Positions 16,105 to 26,083 are shown, counted from the stretch's first letter. The stretch is DNA of 64,000 nt from Sphaerospermopsis sp. SIO1G1 (GCA_010672785.1 JAAHFX010000002.1:387493-451492), one strand, 5' to 3'. Numbers and translations: made by a program. Notes: generated from the sequence alone by a model not told the origin.

Positions 16105-17520
16105 CTAAATATCACAAAATCTCACATCGTTCTCCAAATCAAATTCATCAAAACTAATGAAATCTAAATATTCAGGATTTCTCAAAAATTCCTTCGCTAA
16201 CAAAAATCCTGTAATTGTCCAAGTTGTATATCTCCGTGCTTCCTTACCAATTAAAGAACCACTTGCACCATCATAATATTCCGGCCATTCATGTTGACGT
16301 AATCTAGCTTCAGCTAACTCAATTGCACGTTCAGCAATATCAGTTCTTCCTGTTTTTTGAGCAGCCGCAGTTAAAATCCATAATAAAACAGGCCAACTAC
16401 CACCATTATGGTATGACCAAGGCAAATTTTTTGGATCACAGCCAGTAAAAATTTCATATTCTTCTTTTTCTAAAGCCGGAAAACAAATTTTCATCGGCAT
16501 CACTCCCACTAAATCATCCCATCTTTCTTCAATTAAATTCATCAGAGCTTGGGATTGTTTTTCTGTAGTGAGAGAACCAATTACAGCAATTAAATTTCCC
16601 AAAGAAAAGAAGCGAGTATCTAACTGAGAAGGCCCAATATTTCCAGCTAAATAACCACCATGTTTTGGCAACCACACCGATAAATCAGCATAGGGAATAG
16701 AGTCAACATAAATATTAAATTGATTTTCTACATTTTGCCCATATTCTTCACTTTTAAAGCGATAGATAACATTTAATCTTTTTATATCTATCCAATAATG
16801 ATGGCGAATATGATCTCTTAATAAAGGTAAACGATTATCAATTGCTGTTACTAATTCTTCATCGCCTGCACAAATTAATAATTTGCGGGCAGCCCGTAAA
16901 GCAGCATAAAATAAAGATTGTATTTCTAAAGGATATCCATAAATTCCTAAACGGCGAAAGATCATACAAGCACCATCAGGAACTAATAAAGTTGGGTTCA
17001 TATCAAACCGTGCCGCCAAACACAGTTCCATAATTAATGCAATACCCTCTTGAACATGAGGACGCATGGCAAAACGGATATCTTTTGTAGCTTTAACATA
17101 GGCGTGTAAAATAATAATCCACCACAGACAAGAATCAACTGATGTGACTCTAGCTATAGACTGTTCTCCAAAATCTGCTTCTAATGCTTCTTTACCATTT
17201 TTTGTAATAACTTTAAAACTGGCTGGCATTAAACCACGACTAGGTATATAAGCCTTAAATAGATTTGTTTTTGGTTGTAATTTTAAGGTTTCTTCTAAGA
17301 AATTACGAACAATATTAGATTGTCCTTGAATGAGAAATAGTAACGCTGATGGGACAAAATCTCGAATAAAGCAATGATCATAATTTAATACTTCTTGTTG
17401 TTGGTCACAAATAGAAATTGTACCAATTGGATCACCTTTATAGTAAGTAATTGAACCTCTAATTAATTCCCAAGCTTCTGTTTCTATGGTAGTTTTTATT
17501 GACATTCTGTCTGGTGTCAT
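16105..17520 (-). CDS. GH100 alkaline/neutral invertase (copy 1)
   Basis: 471 aa, typical for cyanobacterial InvA/InvB. Hydrolyses sucrose to glucose and fructose in the cytoplasm. Family blocks: NYDHCFIRDFVPSALLFL (46-63), LEETLKLQP, EADFGEQSIARVTSVDSCLWW (includes several near-invariant residues), PDGACMI (D182), RFKSEEYGQN, GYLAGNIGPSQLDTRFFSLGN, PWSYHNGGSWPVLLW and HEWPEYYDG. The PDGACM Asp and WPEYYDG Glu are the likely counterparts of the catalytic Asp/Glu reported for the Anabaena enzyme; residue mapping is mine. A paralogue lies ~390 bp upstream on the same strand, separated by a family C repeat. GH100 enzymes act on sucrose in heterocysts or under salt stress in Nostocales. Confidence 0.93.
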   Translation of the reverse strand: MTPDRMSIKTTIETEAWELIRGSITYYKGDPIGTISICDQQQEVLNYDHCFIRDFVPSALLFLIQGQSNIVRNFLEETLKLQPKTNLFKAYIPSRGLMPASFKVITKNGKEALEADFGEQSIARVTSVDSCLWWIIILHAYVKATKDIRFAMRPHVQEGIALIMELCLAARFDMNPTLLVPDGACMIFRRLGIYGYPLEIQSLFYAALRAARKLLICAGDEELVTAIDNRLPLLRDHIRHHYWIDIKRLNVIYRFKSEEYGQNVENQFNIYVDSIPYADLSVWLPKHGGYLAGNIGPSQLDTRFFSLGNLIAVIGSLTTEKQSQALMNLIEERWDDLVGVMPMKICFPALEKEEYEIFTGCDPKNLPWSYHNGGSWPVLLWILTAAAQKTGRTDIAERAIELAEARLRQHEWPEYYDGASGSLIGKEARRYTTWTITGFLLAKEFLRNPEYLDFISFDEFDLENDVRFCDI

Positions 17521-17907
17521 TAGTTAATTTCTCCTATATATATGTCAGGATTTATGCAATTAATATCTAATACAGCATATTTCTTTGCTATGTATGAGGT
17601 ACAAATCATAATCATGAAACTCTTGTGGGGTGGGCATCTTGCCCGCCAACAATGTACCTCATGACACTGGAAAGTGCTGTATCTAGAAGCGAAAAATATT
17701 AATTGTTTTACCCTTACCCTTTTATTCTCTTATTATCATATCTTTTATGATTTATTAATGAAGCAAAAATAGCAGTAAATAATATAAAAAATCTCATCTG
17801 AAAAACAAGATTTATAATATAGTTTATGTTAAACATAATGAATTTTTGATGATGTTTACTCACCACTATTTAAGATTCCCGACTCCTGACAGCAGCCGGG
17901 AAATCAA
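17521..17907. other. Spacer between the two invertase genes
   Basis: Holds the family C element at 17570-17682; the remainder is AT-rich with no supported gene. Confidence 0.4.
17570..17682. repeat. MITE-like element, family C, copy 2
   Basis: 113 bp from ATACAGCATATTTC to AGTGCTGTAT. It is the reverse complement of copy 1 and contains the same GGGCATCTTGCCC hairpin. Confidence 0.8.
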
Positions 17908-19365
17908 TTAAAACGATGTATATGATTCTATACTACCAACTTCAAATTCACAGGCTCTAGAAACAAATTCATTCGGAAACTCTTCAAAGCTAACTAAGGG
18001 TAAGAGTTGAGGATTATTAATTAGTTCCTTGGCCAATAAATAACCTGTAATTGTCCAGGTTTGAAATTTCCGGGCTTGTTTACCAATTAATCTACCTTTC
18101 TTACCATCATAATATTCTGGCCATTCATCTTCACTGAGTCGTGATTTAGCAATTTCTAAGGCTTTTCTGGCCATGCCAATTCTATTAGTTTTCACAGCAG
18201 CAGTTGCTAACATCCACATCAAAACTGGCCAACTACCTGCATTATGATATGACCAAGGTATGTTTTTAGGATCGCATCCAGTGACAACTCGATATTCTTC
18301 ATCTTCTAAGGCTGGAAAACAAATTTTCATGGGCATATCTCCCACTAAATCATCCCATCTTTCTTCAATTAAAGTCATGATTGCTTGGGACTGTTCTTCT
18401 GTGGAAAGATCAGCAATAATTGCCATTAAATTACCCACAGTAAAAAAGCGTGTATCCAACTGAGATGGCCCAACATTTCCAGCTAAGTAACCACCTTTTC
18501 TGGGCAACCATTTATCTAACTCATAATAGGGTAAAGAATCTACATAAATGTTAAATAGATTTACCGCTGCTTTACCATATTCTTCACTTTTAAAGCGATA
18601 GATGGCATTGAGTCGAGGAATATCTATCCAATAATGTTGACGAAGATGACCGCATAATAAAGGTAGGCGATTATCAATAGCCTCAATTACATCTTCGTTA
18701 CCTTGATCAATTAGTAATTCACGGGCGGCACGTAAAGCACTAAAAAATAGTACTTGAATTTCTAAAGGATGGCCATAAATACCCATTCGTCTATCAATCA
18801 TGCACGCTCCATCAGGAACTAGCAATGTTGGATACATATCAAAACGATTCGCCAAACAAATTTCCATAATTAAGCGAATACCTATTTGGAAATCTGCTTG
18901 ATGAGCTAATTCATAACTATTGGTAGCAACTACATAGGAACGTAATAAAATCAACCACCACAAACAAGAATCAACTGGTGTAACTCTAGCGATCGCGTGT
19001 TCCCCAAAGTCAGCTTCCAAATGTTCTACTCCGTTAATGGAGACAACTTTAAAACTGGCTGGGATTAAACCTTTACCAGGTTTATAAGCATCTAATGCTC
19101 TTTTTTTCGGTTGTAATTTTAAGGTTTCTTCTAAGAAATTTTTAACTATATCTGTTCTACCTTTAATTAAAAAAATCAGTGCAGAAGAAACAAAATCTCG
19201 GATGAAACATTGGTCATAATTCAATGCTTCTACGGATGGATCATAAGCGGCTAAAGTTCCTACAGGGCGACCTTGATAGTAAAGTATGGAATTTTCTAGG
19301 CACTCCCAAGCTTCTTGGTCTATGCTTTCGGTATTTTCTGCTGCGTTTAATTCATTTAATTGCAT
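17908..19365 (-). CDS. GH100 alkaline/neutral invertase (copy 2)
   Basis: 485 aa from ATG 19365 (MQLNELNAAENTES); the open frame extends 36 codons further upstream to an ATG at 19473, but that N-terminus has no family resemblance, while CGGAG lies about 11 bp before 19365. Same blocks as copy 1 (NYDQCFIRDFVSSALIFL, EADFGEHAIARVTPVDSCLWW, PDGACMI, GPSQLDTRFFTVGN, PWSYHNAGSWPVLMW, DEWPEYYDG). Copies 1 and 2 are clearly similar along their full length but differ throughout, so the duplication is not recent. Nostoc-type genomes often keep two invertases with cell-type-specific roles; which is InvA or InvB cannot be decided here. Confidence 0.92.
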   Translation of the reverse strand: MQLNELNAAENTESIDQEAWECLENSILYYQGRPVGTLAAYDPSVEALNYDQCFIRDFVSSALIFLIKGRTDIVKNFLEETLKLQPKKRALDAYKPGKGLIPASFKVVSINGVEHLEADFGEHAIARVTPVDSCLWWLILLRSYVVATNSYELAHQADFQIGIRLIMEICLANRFDMYPTLLVPDGACMIDRRMGIYGHPLEIQVLFFSALRAARELLIDQGNEDVIEAIDNRLPLLCGHLRQHYWIDIPRLNAIYRFKSEEYGKAAVNLFNIYVDSLPYYELDKWLPRKGGYLAGNVGPSQLDTRFFTVGNLMAIIADLSTEEQSQAIMTLIEERWDDLVGDMPMKICFPALEDEEYRVVTGCDPKNIPWSYHNAGSWPVLMWMLATAAVKTNRIGMARKALEIAKSRLSEDEWPEYYDGKKGRLIGKQARKFQTWTITGYLLAKELINNPQLLPLVSFEEFPNEFVSRACEFEVGSIESYTSF

Positions 19366-19473
19366 TGCTAGAATAACTCCGGTTAGATAGTGAATTTGCA
19401 GTTGATGCGCCTTATTAATGATTAGTATTTGCTCTTTCTGTAATTCTGATTTTGTGGTGACAATAGCAAACAC

Positions 19474-20243
19474 TAATTCTGTGTATCAATACTCATGAAA
19501 TAGTTGATAAATGCAAATAATAGCTACTGGCAAACTAATTGCTAATCACTCTGCTGCGTATACATAAGATTTACTGAATAGATATCAAACCACTAAAAAT
19601 TACTCACTTTTTCTGCTAGAGAATTGTTGTGAGAACTATTGTGAGCAGTTTCTAATTTTCCCTGCTGATTTCTTACTCTTAGCCTGGAATGGAAACATTT
19701 ATTCAGCAAACCCTAAATATTTAGCTCTGTAAACTCTACGTCCTTAGTTGTTATCAACCCATAGAATTTTTAACTTAAACAATAGCAAGAAAAAAATCAC
19801 AGCAAAATGTCAAGATGTAGTCCCGCGTTTCACAGTATTGAGATTTACTTGTTTCATTCGACAACAAATATACCCCGACTACAGCTTTAGGTGTCTATGA
19901 AGCTGTAACACCTTGGAGTGCCTTACTAATATTGAAGTTTTGCATCTACTAATTAAGATATTCCCCTTTATCTTAACAATTTATAACTTTTTTTCGTAAT
20001 ATGCAATATAAATAATTAGGGCTTGCTGAAAAAGTGATTGGTGATTAGTGATTGGTGATTGGTGATTGGTGACTGGTGATTGGTGATTGGGAATCTTATC
20101 CCTATTCCCTATTCCCTGTTCCCTATTCCATTTATTAAAAATAAAATATGTAGGAATGATCCAGCAAATCAAATACCAATCCTACACACTTATTGTATTA
20201 ATTATTTTATTTTTGAACACAAAAAACTTAGTTGTGATGAAAT
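19474..20243. other. Gene-free region upstream of the invertase gene
   Basis: 770 bp. Contains a family B right end (TTTATTCAGCAAACCCTAAAT, 19698-19718), a family B left end facing away from it (TTAGGGCTTGCTGAAAAAG, about 20016-20034), a GTGATTG heptad array (20035-20090) and a CCCTATTC heptad string (20100-20134). No supported gene. Confidence 0.45.
20035..20134. repeat. STRR arrays, GTGATTG and CCCTATT heptads
   Basis: About seven GTGATTG-type units (with GTGACTG and GTGATTA variants) to 20090, followed by ATCCCTATTCCCTATTCCCT-type heptads. Confidence 0.7.
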
Positions 20244-21050
20244 TTAACCAAATCTACCGCTAATATAAGCTTTTGTATCCTCTTGCTGAGGATCATGGAA
20301 AATTAACTCCGTTGGTGCATACTCTACTAGATAGCCGCTACGTCCACCTTTCTCTGAAGTTTTGACATTGAAGAAAGCAGTTTTATCAGAAACCCTTGCT
20401 GCTTGCTGCATATTGTGAGTCACAATCACAATAGTAAAATTTTCTTTCAACTCATGAATCAATTCTTCTACCCGTAAAGTAGAAATAGGATCAAGAGCAG
20501 AACAAGGTTCATCCATCAGGATCACTTCTGGTTGAACGGCGATCGCTCTAGCAATACATAATCTTTGCTGTTGTCCACCAGATAGGGAAAGACCACTTTG
20601 ATTTAGTTTATCCTTAACCTCATCCCATAAAGCGGCTTGTCTTAAACTTTTTTCTACTAACTCATCAATATTTCCACGGTATCCGTTAATCTTAGCACCA
20701 AAAGCAATATTTTCTCGGATGGATTTAGGAAAAGGGTTTGGTCTTTGGAAAACCATACCAATACGACGACGTACTTCTACAGGATCAATTTCTGCATCAT
20801 ACAAATTCTTACCGTAAAAATACACTTTACCTTCTGCACGGAAAGATTCAATTAAATCATTGAGGCGATTATAGCAACGTAATAATGTACTCTTACCACA
20901 ACCAGAAGGCCCAATAAATGCAGTGACTTGATTTTTAGGAATGTCTAACCAAACATTTTGTACAGCCAGAAAGTTACCGTAAAAGATATTCAGGTTTTCT
21001 GTACGTAAAACCATGTCAGTATCATTAATCGTTTCCAAGTTAGTAACCAT
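20244..21050 (-). CDS. pstB: Phosphate ABC transporter ATP-binding protein
   Basis: 268 aa, complete. Energises high-affinity phosphate import by the PstSCAB complex at the cytoplasmic membrane. Walker [11 protein letters not shown]-loop [12 protein letters not shown] (the NPFP motif is typical of PstB), signature LSGGQQQR, Walker [14 protein letters not shown] and switch His in VTHNM. Last gene of pstS-pstC-pstA-pstB, 68 bp after pstA. No phoU follows. Confidence 0.97.
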   Translation of the reverse strand: MVTNLETINDTDMVLRTENLNIFYGNFLAVQNVWLDIPKNQVTAFIGPSGCGKSTLLRCYNRLNDLIESFRAEGKVYFYGKNLYDAEIDPVEVRRRIGMVFQRPNPFPKSIRENIAFGAKINGYRGNIDELVEKSLRQAALWDEVKDKLNQSGLSLSGGQQQRLCIARAIAVQPEVILMDEPCSALDPISTLRVEELIHELKENFTIVIVTHNMQQAARVSDKTAFFNVKTSEKGGRSGYLVEYAPTELIFHDPQQEDTKAYISGRFG

Positions 21051-21118
21051 ATATATTCCCTAAGTTTCAAAAATTACCGAGAAATTTTTTGAGCGGATCG
21101 AAAAAGTCTATTCAGTGA

Positions 21119-22000
21119 CTAAGATTTCTGTCTAGTTGCCAAGCGAGAAACGATGCTGGTAATTAAAACCATCAGCACTAAAATCAAAGAAGCGGCCCAA
21201 GCTAATGACTGCCAGTTAGCATAGGGTGAAATAGCGAAGTTATATACCAATACTGCCAAAGACGCTGTAGGTTCAAGTAAATTTGTTGGCCAAAAAGATG
21301 AAAACAAAGCCGTAAATATCAAAGGTGCTGTTTCTCCAGATGCTCTAGCGATCGCCAAGGTAGAACCAGTGACAATAGCTGGTAAGGCTGCTGGTAAAAC
21401 TACTTGTACTACTGTTTGAAAATTAGTTGCCCCCAAACCTAAAGCAGCTTGTCGTAAATCTTGAGGCACAAGTTGTAAAGCTTCGTCAGTGGTACGGACA
21501 ATAATTGGCAACATCAAAATTGATAATGCAAATCCACCACCTATAGCAGAGTAAGAACCTAAGTCTAATCTGGTCAAGGTTAAAACTACAATCCCGTAGG
21601 CAAACACACCAGCAATAATTGAGGGAACTCCACTTAAAACATTAGTAGCGAATCTGACAATTCTAGCAATTGAACCGTTACTGAATTCTGTCAAATATAT
21701 AGCAGCCAAAACCCCCATTGGGATACTGAGAACTGCGCCAATACCGACCATCAGTAATGTTCCCAAAATTGCATTACCAAAACCTCCTCCTGAACCAAAA
21801 GGTACTGGTGGTAGTTGGGTGAATATCTCTAAATTCAAACTACTAAAACCTTTCAGTAACACGTAGGAAAGTACAGCCAGTAAAGGTGCTAAGGCCAATA
21901 GTCCACAGACAAATGCCATGATGGTCATGACTGTGTTAAATAAAGTCCGGGGCGAAGTCGGAGAGCGTGTTAAGCTGTTTTGAGGAAAAAGGGAAGTCAT
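21119..22000 (-). CDS. pstA: Phosphate ABC transporter permease PstA
   Basis: 293 aa with about six membrane helices. The EAA-like cytoplasmic loop (LRQAALGLGATNFQTVVQVVLPAALPAIVTG, here broken into ALGLGATNFQTVVQVVLPAA) contacts PstB. Start ATG at 22000. About 300 bp separate it from pstC, and that gap carries a family C MITE, an unusual interruption of the operon. Confidence 0.95.
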   Translation of the reverse strand: MTSLFPQNSLTRSPTSPRTLFNTVMTIMAFVCGLLALAPLLAVLSYVLLKGFSSLNLEIFTQLPPVPFGSGGGFGNAILGTLLMVGIGAVLSIPMGVLAAIYLTEFSNGSIARIVRFATNVLSGVPSIIAGVFAYGIVVLTLTRLDLGSYSAIGGGFALSILMLPIIVRTTDEALQLVPQDLRQAALGLGATNFQTVVQVVLPAALPAIVTGSTLAIARASGETAPLIFTALFSSFWPTNLLEPTASLAVLVYNFAISPYANWQSLAWAASLILVLMVLITSIVSRLATRQKS

Positions 22001-22058
22001 TACTATTATTCGCTCTGTTGGATATTTGATTTTGGCTTAATTTCACAATGCGGGTATT

Positions 22059-22155
22059 TACAGCAGATTTCTTTGCTATGAGGTACAAATTATAACTATG
22101 AAACTCTTGTGGGGTAGGCATCTTGCCTGCCAAAAATGTACTTACTTCATGACGT
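22059..22155. repeat. MITE-like element, family C, copy 3 (degenerate)
   Basis: TACAGCAGATTTCTTTGCTATGAGGTACAAA-type left half is well conserved, the hairpin reads GGGTAGGCATCTTGCCTGCC, and the right end is decayed. Lies between pstC and pstA. Confidence 0.65.
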
Positions 22156-22300
22156 TAAAAATTGTCCTTGGGATAAGGCAGGGTGAAAGAAGGTTATAGT
22201 CCTTGTTTACTTTTTGCTACAAAGTTATAAATTTCCCCACTGACCTACTTAAAATATCTTCGGAAGGAAATATATTTGAACTTTGCAAAGTCTTTTGTCA

Positions 22301-23251
22301 CTAAATTTTCTGCATCCGCACGACAATTATTTCTGCCAAGATGTTAACTAGCAGAGTGATGATGAACAGCACTAAAGCCGCATACATTAAAGCAGAAACT
22401 TGTAAACCACTAGCTTCTGAAAACTGATTTGCTAGTAGAGAGGAAATAGTATTGGCAGGAGCTAACAGGGAAATATTCACATTGTTAGAATTACCAATGA
22501 GCATAGTCACTGCCATAGTTTCACCCATAGCCCGACCCATAGCCAACATAATTGCACTGACAATACCAGAAAAAGCAGCGGGAATGAGAACTTTAAAAAT
22601 AGTTTCCCAACGAGTTGCACCTAAACCAACAGCGGCCTGTCTTAAACTTGGTGGGAGGGAAATTAAAGCATCGCGGGAAATAGCAGTAATAATTGGTAAG
22701 GTCATAACTGCTAAAATTGCCCCTGCTGGTAACATTCCTGGGCCAGTTGGAGGTGTGTTAAACAAGGGAATAAATCCCAAGGTATTGTGTAACCATGTAC
22801 CAAAATTGTTTAAGATTGGAATTAAAACGAAAATCCCCCAAACACCGTACACAACACTAGGAATAGCTGCTAGTAATTCCACCAAAAATACCAATATCAA
22901 CCTGACGTTGGCAGGTAAAAAATCTTCACTCAAGAGAATGGCCGTACCAATACCAATAGGTACAGATATCAATAAACCAATTAAAGAACTAATTAAAGTT
23001 CCGTAAACTGCTGGCCAGACTCCGTAACTCTCATTAACTGGATTCCAACTGCTATTAATCAAAAAGTTCAATCCAAATTGTTGAATAGCTGGTAAAGCAC
23101 TACTGCCCACTTGAAAAGCTATCCATAATAAAGTCACAGCAATTGCTAAAGCAAAAATCTTTGTTAACCAAATGAAACTCCGATCTAGAAGCCTGTCAAA
23201 ATCAGAGCGTTCTTTGTTGTTTGGAGATGTATTGTAATAATTTGTAGTCAT
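22301..23251 (-). CDS. pstC: Phosphate ABC transporter permease PstC
   Basis: 316 aa from ATG 23251 (MTTNYYNTSPNN); the frame stays open to 23347, but the extra 32 residues form an added hydrophobic stretch not usual for PstC. Six membrane helices; EAA loop LRQAAVGLGATRWETIFKV; PAIPSVVYGVWG-like region (LAAIPSVVYGVWGIF) is typical. Pairs with PstA to form the channel for phosphate delivered by PstS. Confidence 0.94.
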   Translation of the reverse strand: MTTNYYNTSPNNKERSDFDRLLDRSFIWLTKIFALAIAVTLLWIAFQVGSSALPAIQQFGLNFLINSSWNPVNESYGVWPAVYGTLISSLIGLLISVPIGIGTAILLSEDFLPANVRLILVFLVELLAAIPSVVYGVWGIFVLIPILNNFGTWLHNTLGFIPLFNTPPTGPGMLPAGAILAVMTLPIITAISRDALISLPPSLRQAAVGLGATRWETIFKVLIPAAFSGIVSAIMLAMGRAMGETMAVTMLIGNSNNVNISLLAPANTISSLLANQFSEASGLQVSALMYAALVLFIITLLVNILAEIIVVRMQKI

Positions 23252-23625
23252 AAATACTGACTGTAGAAAACAAATCAGAGAAAGTGTGAGGGGAACCGAG
23301 CAAAATATTGATGTTGTCAAATTTAGGCTGCGGAAAAACCACAGCAATTAGCAATCAGCTTGCAATTATTTACCCCATAAGCCTTTTGCCTGGAAATTTA
23401 TATCTCATTGAGCCGCAAGGAACTAAAAACTTTCACGGGTGAAACCAAGAAGGTTCTCATTGCTCAAGGCTCAAACATTGTGTTGCTGTTCCTAGGATGT
23501 AAATCCCAAGTAATTCAGGGTTCCCAACTGAATCAACAGCTATCAGATTTTGAATTCTTGACTTCTCTCAAGTCCTATGACTTCCTATGACTAATTACTA
23601 GCACTAGTAGTACCACTTACTTACA
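23252..23625. other. Spacer between pstS and pstC
   Basis: About 370 bp without a supported gene; no family A-D repeat recognised. Confidence 0.35.
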
Positions 23626-24738
23626 TCAATTTACATCAATAGTGTAATCGGGAGTGATTTTATCAGCCGCCGCTGCTACTTTCGCTACTACGTTAGCTGG
23701 TAAAGGAATATAACCCAATTGGGCTGCCTTTTTTTGACCTTCTGTCAAAGCATACTCAATAGTCGCTTCTACTGCTTTTGCTGTAGCAGCGTCATCATAT
23801 TTTTGATAGGCCAAAATCCAAGTGTAAGTAACTACAGGATAAGATTCTGCACCTTCTGGATCAGAAATAAACGCACGCAGATTTTCAGGTAAAGTTACAG
23901 CGCCTAAAGTTTTGGAGGCTGACTCTTCAGTAGCTGTGATAAAGTTACCACTTTTGTTTTCTAAAGATGCAGTTTTGAGTTGATTATTTTTAGCGTAGCC
24001 GTATTCTACATAACCAATTGCACCTTGGTTTTGCGTAATCTGGGCAGTTACACCTTCATTACCCTTACCACCAACACCTGTGGGCCACTCAACACTTTTA
24101 CCTTCACCAACTTTTTCTTTCCATTCTGGGCTGATAGCACTCAGATGTTTTGTAAATACTCCTGTAGTACCACTACCATCAGCACGATGAACTACAGTGA
24201 TAGGTAAATCAGGTAAAGTAGCACCAGCATTTGCAGCAGTAATAGCTGGATCGTTCCATTTTGTAATTTTACCCAGCAATATATCTACATATACTGCCCT
24301 GGGTAATTTTAATTCAGGAACGTCAGGCAAGTTGTATGCTAGAACAATACTACCAGCAGTCACAGGTAACAAAATTACACCCTTGTCTGCGGGGATTTTA
24401 GCAATTTCATCATCCTTCATTGCTACATCACTGGCCCCAAAGTCTACAGTACCCTGAGTAAACTGTTCTACTCCAGCACCACTACCCACTGATTGATAAT
24501 TAACTTTCAGATTAGGATATTTCTGGTTTAATTGTGCAAACCAAGTTTGGTATAGTGGAGCAGGAAAAGAAGCACCAGCACCAGTTAAACTGACATCTCC
24601 CCCTAAATCCAAGGTTGTTTGAGCATTGTTATCAGGACTAGAATTTCCCCCACAAGCAGCTAAACCCAGAGTCAGTGCAATTGCAGTCATTGAAGTTTTT
24701 AAGCGGTTATTTTTAACAGGGTTTTGACCTAATAGCAT
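23626..24738 (-). CDS. pstS: Phosphate-binding lipoprotein PstS
   Basis: 370 aa. Lipoprotein signal with lipobox GLAAC (Cys about residue 29), followed by a Ser/Asn-rich linker. Binding-protein core begins at LTGAGASFPAPLYQTWF; phosphate-binding signatures SVGSGAGVEQF, FGASDVAM and HRADGSGTTGVFTKHL are all present. Exported and anchored in the membrane facing the periplasm. First gene of the pst operon, preceded by a Pho box at 24792-24821. Confidence 0.96.
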   Translation of the reverse strand: MLLGQNPVKNNRLKTSMTAIALTLGLAACGGNSSPDNNAQTTLDLGGDVSLTGAGASFPAPLYQTWFAQLNQKYPNLKVNYQSVGSGAGVEQFTQGTVDFGASDVAMKDDEIAKIPADKGVILLPVTAGSIVLAYNLPDVPELKLPRAVYVDILLGKITKWNDPAITAANAGATLPDLPITVVHRADGSGTTGVFTKHLSAISPEWKEKVGEGKSVEWPTGVGGKGNEGVTAQITQNQGAIGYVEYGYAKNNQLKTASLENKSGNFITATEESASKTLGAVTLPENLRAFISDPEGAESYPVVTYTWILAYQKYDDAATAKAVEATIEYALTEGQKKAAQLGYIPLPANVVAKVAAAADKITPDYTIDVN

Positions 24739-24791
24739 TGCCGTTCAAGTTTTGTAAGTTAACAGATTAGCGCCTCTAACATACCTCTAAA

Positions 24792-24821
24792 ATATTAACG
24801 TTAGGTAAATAAAAGGTTAAG
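24792..24821 (-). promoter_or_regulatory. Pho box upstream of pstS
   Basis: On the minus strand three 8-mers are spaced by exactly 3 bp: CTTAACCT, ATTTACCT, GTTAATAT. This matches the cyanobacterial PHO box (YTTAACCW repeats with 11-bp period) bound by the PhoB/SphR response regulator under phosphate limitation. It ends 54 bp before the pstS ATG. Confidence 0.75.
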
Positions 24822-24837
24822 AAAAATAGTTCCTTTA

Positions 24838-24905
24838 TTCAGTTATCAGTTATCAGTTATCAGTTATCAGTTGTCAGTTGTCAGTTATCAGTTATCAGTT
24901 ATCAG
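24838..24905. repeat. STRR array, TTATCAG heptad
   Basis: About nine head-to-tail TTATCAG units, two of them TTGTCAG, directly upstream of the Pho box. Confidence 0.85.
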
Positions 24906-24930
24906 TAAGTAGGACTAACGCTAGATATCT

Positions 24931-25218
24931 AGAACTTACGCACTATACAAATTGATCATGATATGCTTTCACTAAAATACTTGATTTCTGGCTGTAATTA
25001 ATTCTAGTTTTACCTATTAATCAAGTGTGGGGTAGGGGTTTAGCACTGCTAAACTCCCTAGGATAACTGTGGGTTTTAGGACTACACATATTTAAAGTTT
25101 TCTGTCCGTTAACTGCTAATATCCATTAAGCCCTCTTATCTTCGTACTCTATCCCTTCGGGAAGCTCCGCTAACGTGTTCTTAGTGGTTCATTCTTCCGT
25201 AAATTCTGCGTAAGTCCT
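24931..25218. repeat. Family A element, long and degenerate copy
   Basis: Left end AGAACTTACGCA (one mismatch), right end GCGTAAGTCCT. Interior carries a CCCTTCGGGAAGCTCCGCTAACG string (25152-25174) that is common in Nostocales intergenic DNA. No coding capacity. Confidence 0.5.
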
Positions 25219-25393
25219 ATCCTAATCAGTTATTGGTAATTCTGGCTGAAGCAAGAGACTTGAAATCAGGGATATTCTCTTTTTGGCATTGCTGATTTTA
25301 GATAGATTATGGATAAATTGGTGACATGGAAGATTTTTCCCTATACTGTTTGCAGTAAGAGTTACCTTTTGGCTAGTCCCCATCATCTGATCA

Positions 25394-25981
25394 ATGTTTG
25401 CTGCTTCCAATCAATTATTATGGTCTATGATTGGCTTACTCCTAACAATGGGTGGTACGTTCCTAGAAGTCTATGGTACATCCTTACCTTGGAATTGGAG
25501 TCAGCAAGGAATTAAAACTTTTCCTTTAGGCGTTAGCTATCAAATGGGTGCAGTTTTGCTGGTAGGTTGTTTAGGTGGTAGGAATGCTGCTGCACTTTCC
25601 CAGATTGCATACTTGGTAATGGGATTAACTTTATTACCTGTATTTGCCGAAGGTGGTGGTATAGGTTACGTGAAGTTATCCCAATTTGGCTATCTACTGG
25701 GTTTTATTCCTGGTGCTTGGATTTGTGGTTACTTTGCTTTTAAAGCTAGACCTAGGTTAGAAACTTTAGCATTCAGTTGTCTATGTGGTTTATTAACTGT
25801 CCACCTATGTGGTATTACCTATTTGATAGTTAATTATATCTTTCCTTGGAGAGTTGCAGAAAATATCTCATTAATACAAGCTATTCTCAGATACTCTTGG
25901 TTTTCTCTTCCAGGACAAATGGTAGTTGTATGTGCTGTCACTGTAATAGCTTACATACTCAGGCATATAATGTTTTATTAG
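25394..25981 (+). CDS. bioY: BioY-type biotin transporter (ECF S component)
   Basis: 195 aa, about six membrane helices. The core FPLGVSYQMGAVLLVGCLGGR followed by a Gly-rich loop (EGGGIGYVKLSQFGYLLGFI) and GAWICGYF is the BioY signature. It captures biotin at the membrane, alone or with EcfAT units. It lies ~180 bp upstream of lspA on the same strand. ATG at 25394 is used; no strong SD is visible. Confidence 0.88.
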   Translation: MFAASNQLLWSMIGLLLTMGGTFLEVYGTSLPWNWSQQGIKTFPLGVSYQMGAVLLVGCLGGRNAAALSQIAYLVMGLTLLPVFAEGGGIGYVKLSQFGYLLGFIPGAWICGYFAFKARPRLETLAFSCLCGLLTVHLCGITYLIVNYIFPWRVAENISLIQAILRYSWFSLPGQMVVVCAVTVIAYILRHIMFY

Positions 25982-26040
25982 TTATTAAGTAAGTCCGTGG
26001 GAAAAAACCGAAGTATATAACAAAAAGTAAACTCACCAAA

Positions 26041-26083
26041 ACCCTCTTCTCTGTTCCCTGTTCTCTGTTCCCTGTTCCCTTGT
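26041..26083. repeat. STRR string, CTGTTCC heptad
   Basis: CTGTTCC/CTGTTCT units in tandem between bioY and lspA; similar strings occur at 20100, 27818 and (complement-like, GGGAGCA) 32913. Confidence 0.55.

Noticed and set aside
20035..20134. 63-codon frame (HQSPVTNHQSP repeats)
   Set aside because: Encoded by the GTGATTG array on the minus strand.
23408..23590. 60-codon frame between pstC and pstS (+)
   Set aside because: Opposite to the operon, no RBS and no domain.
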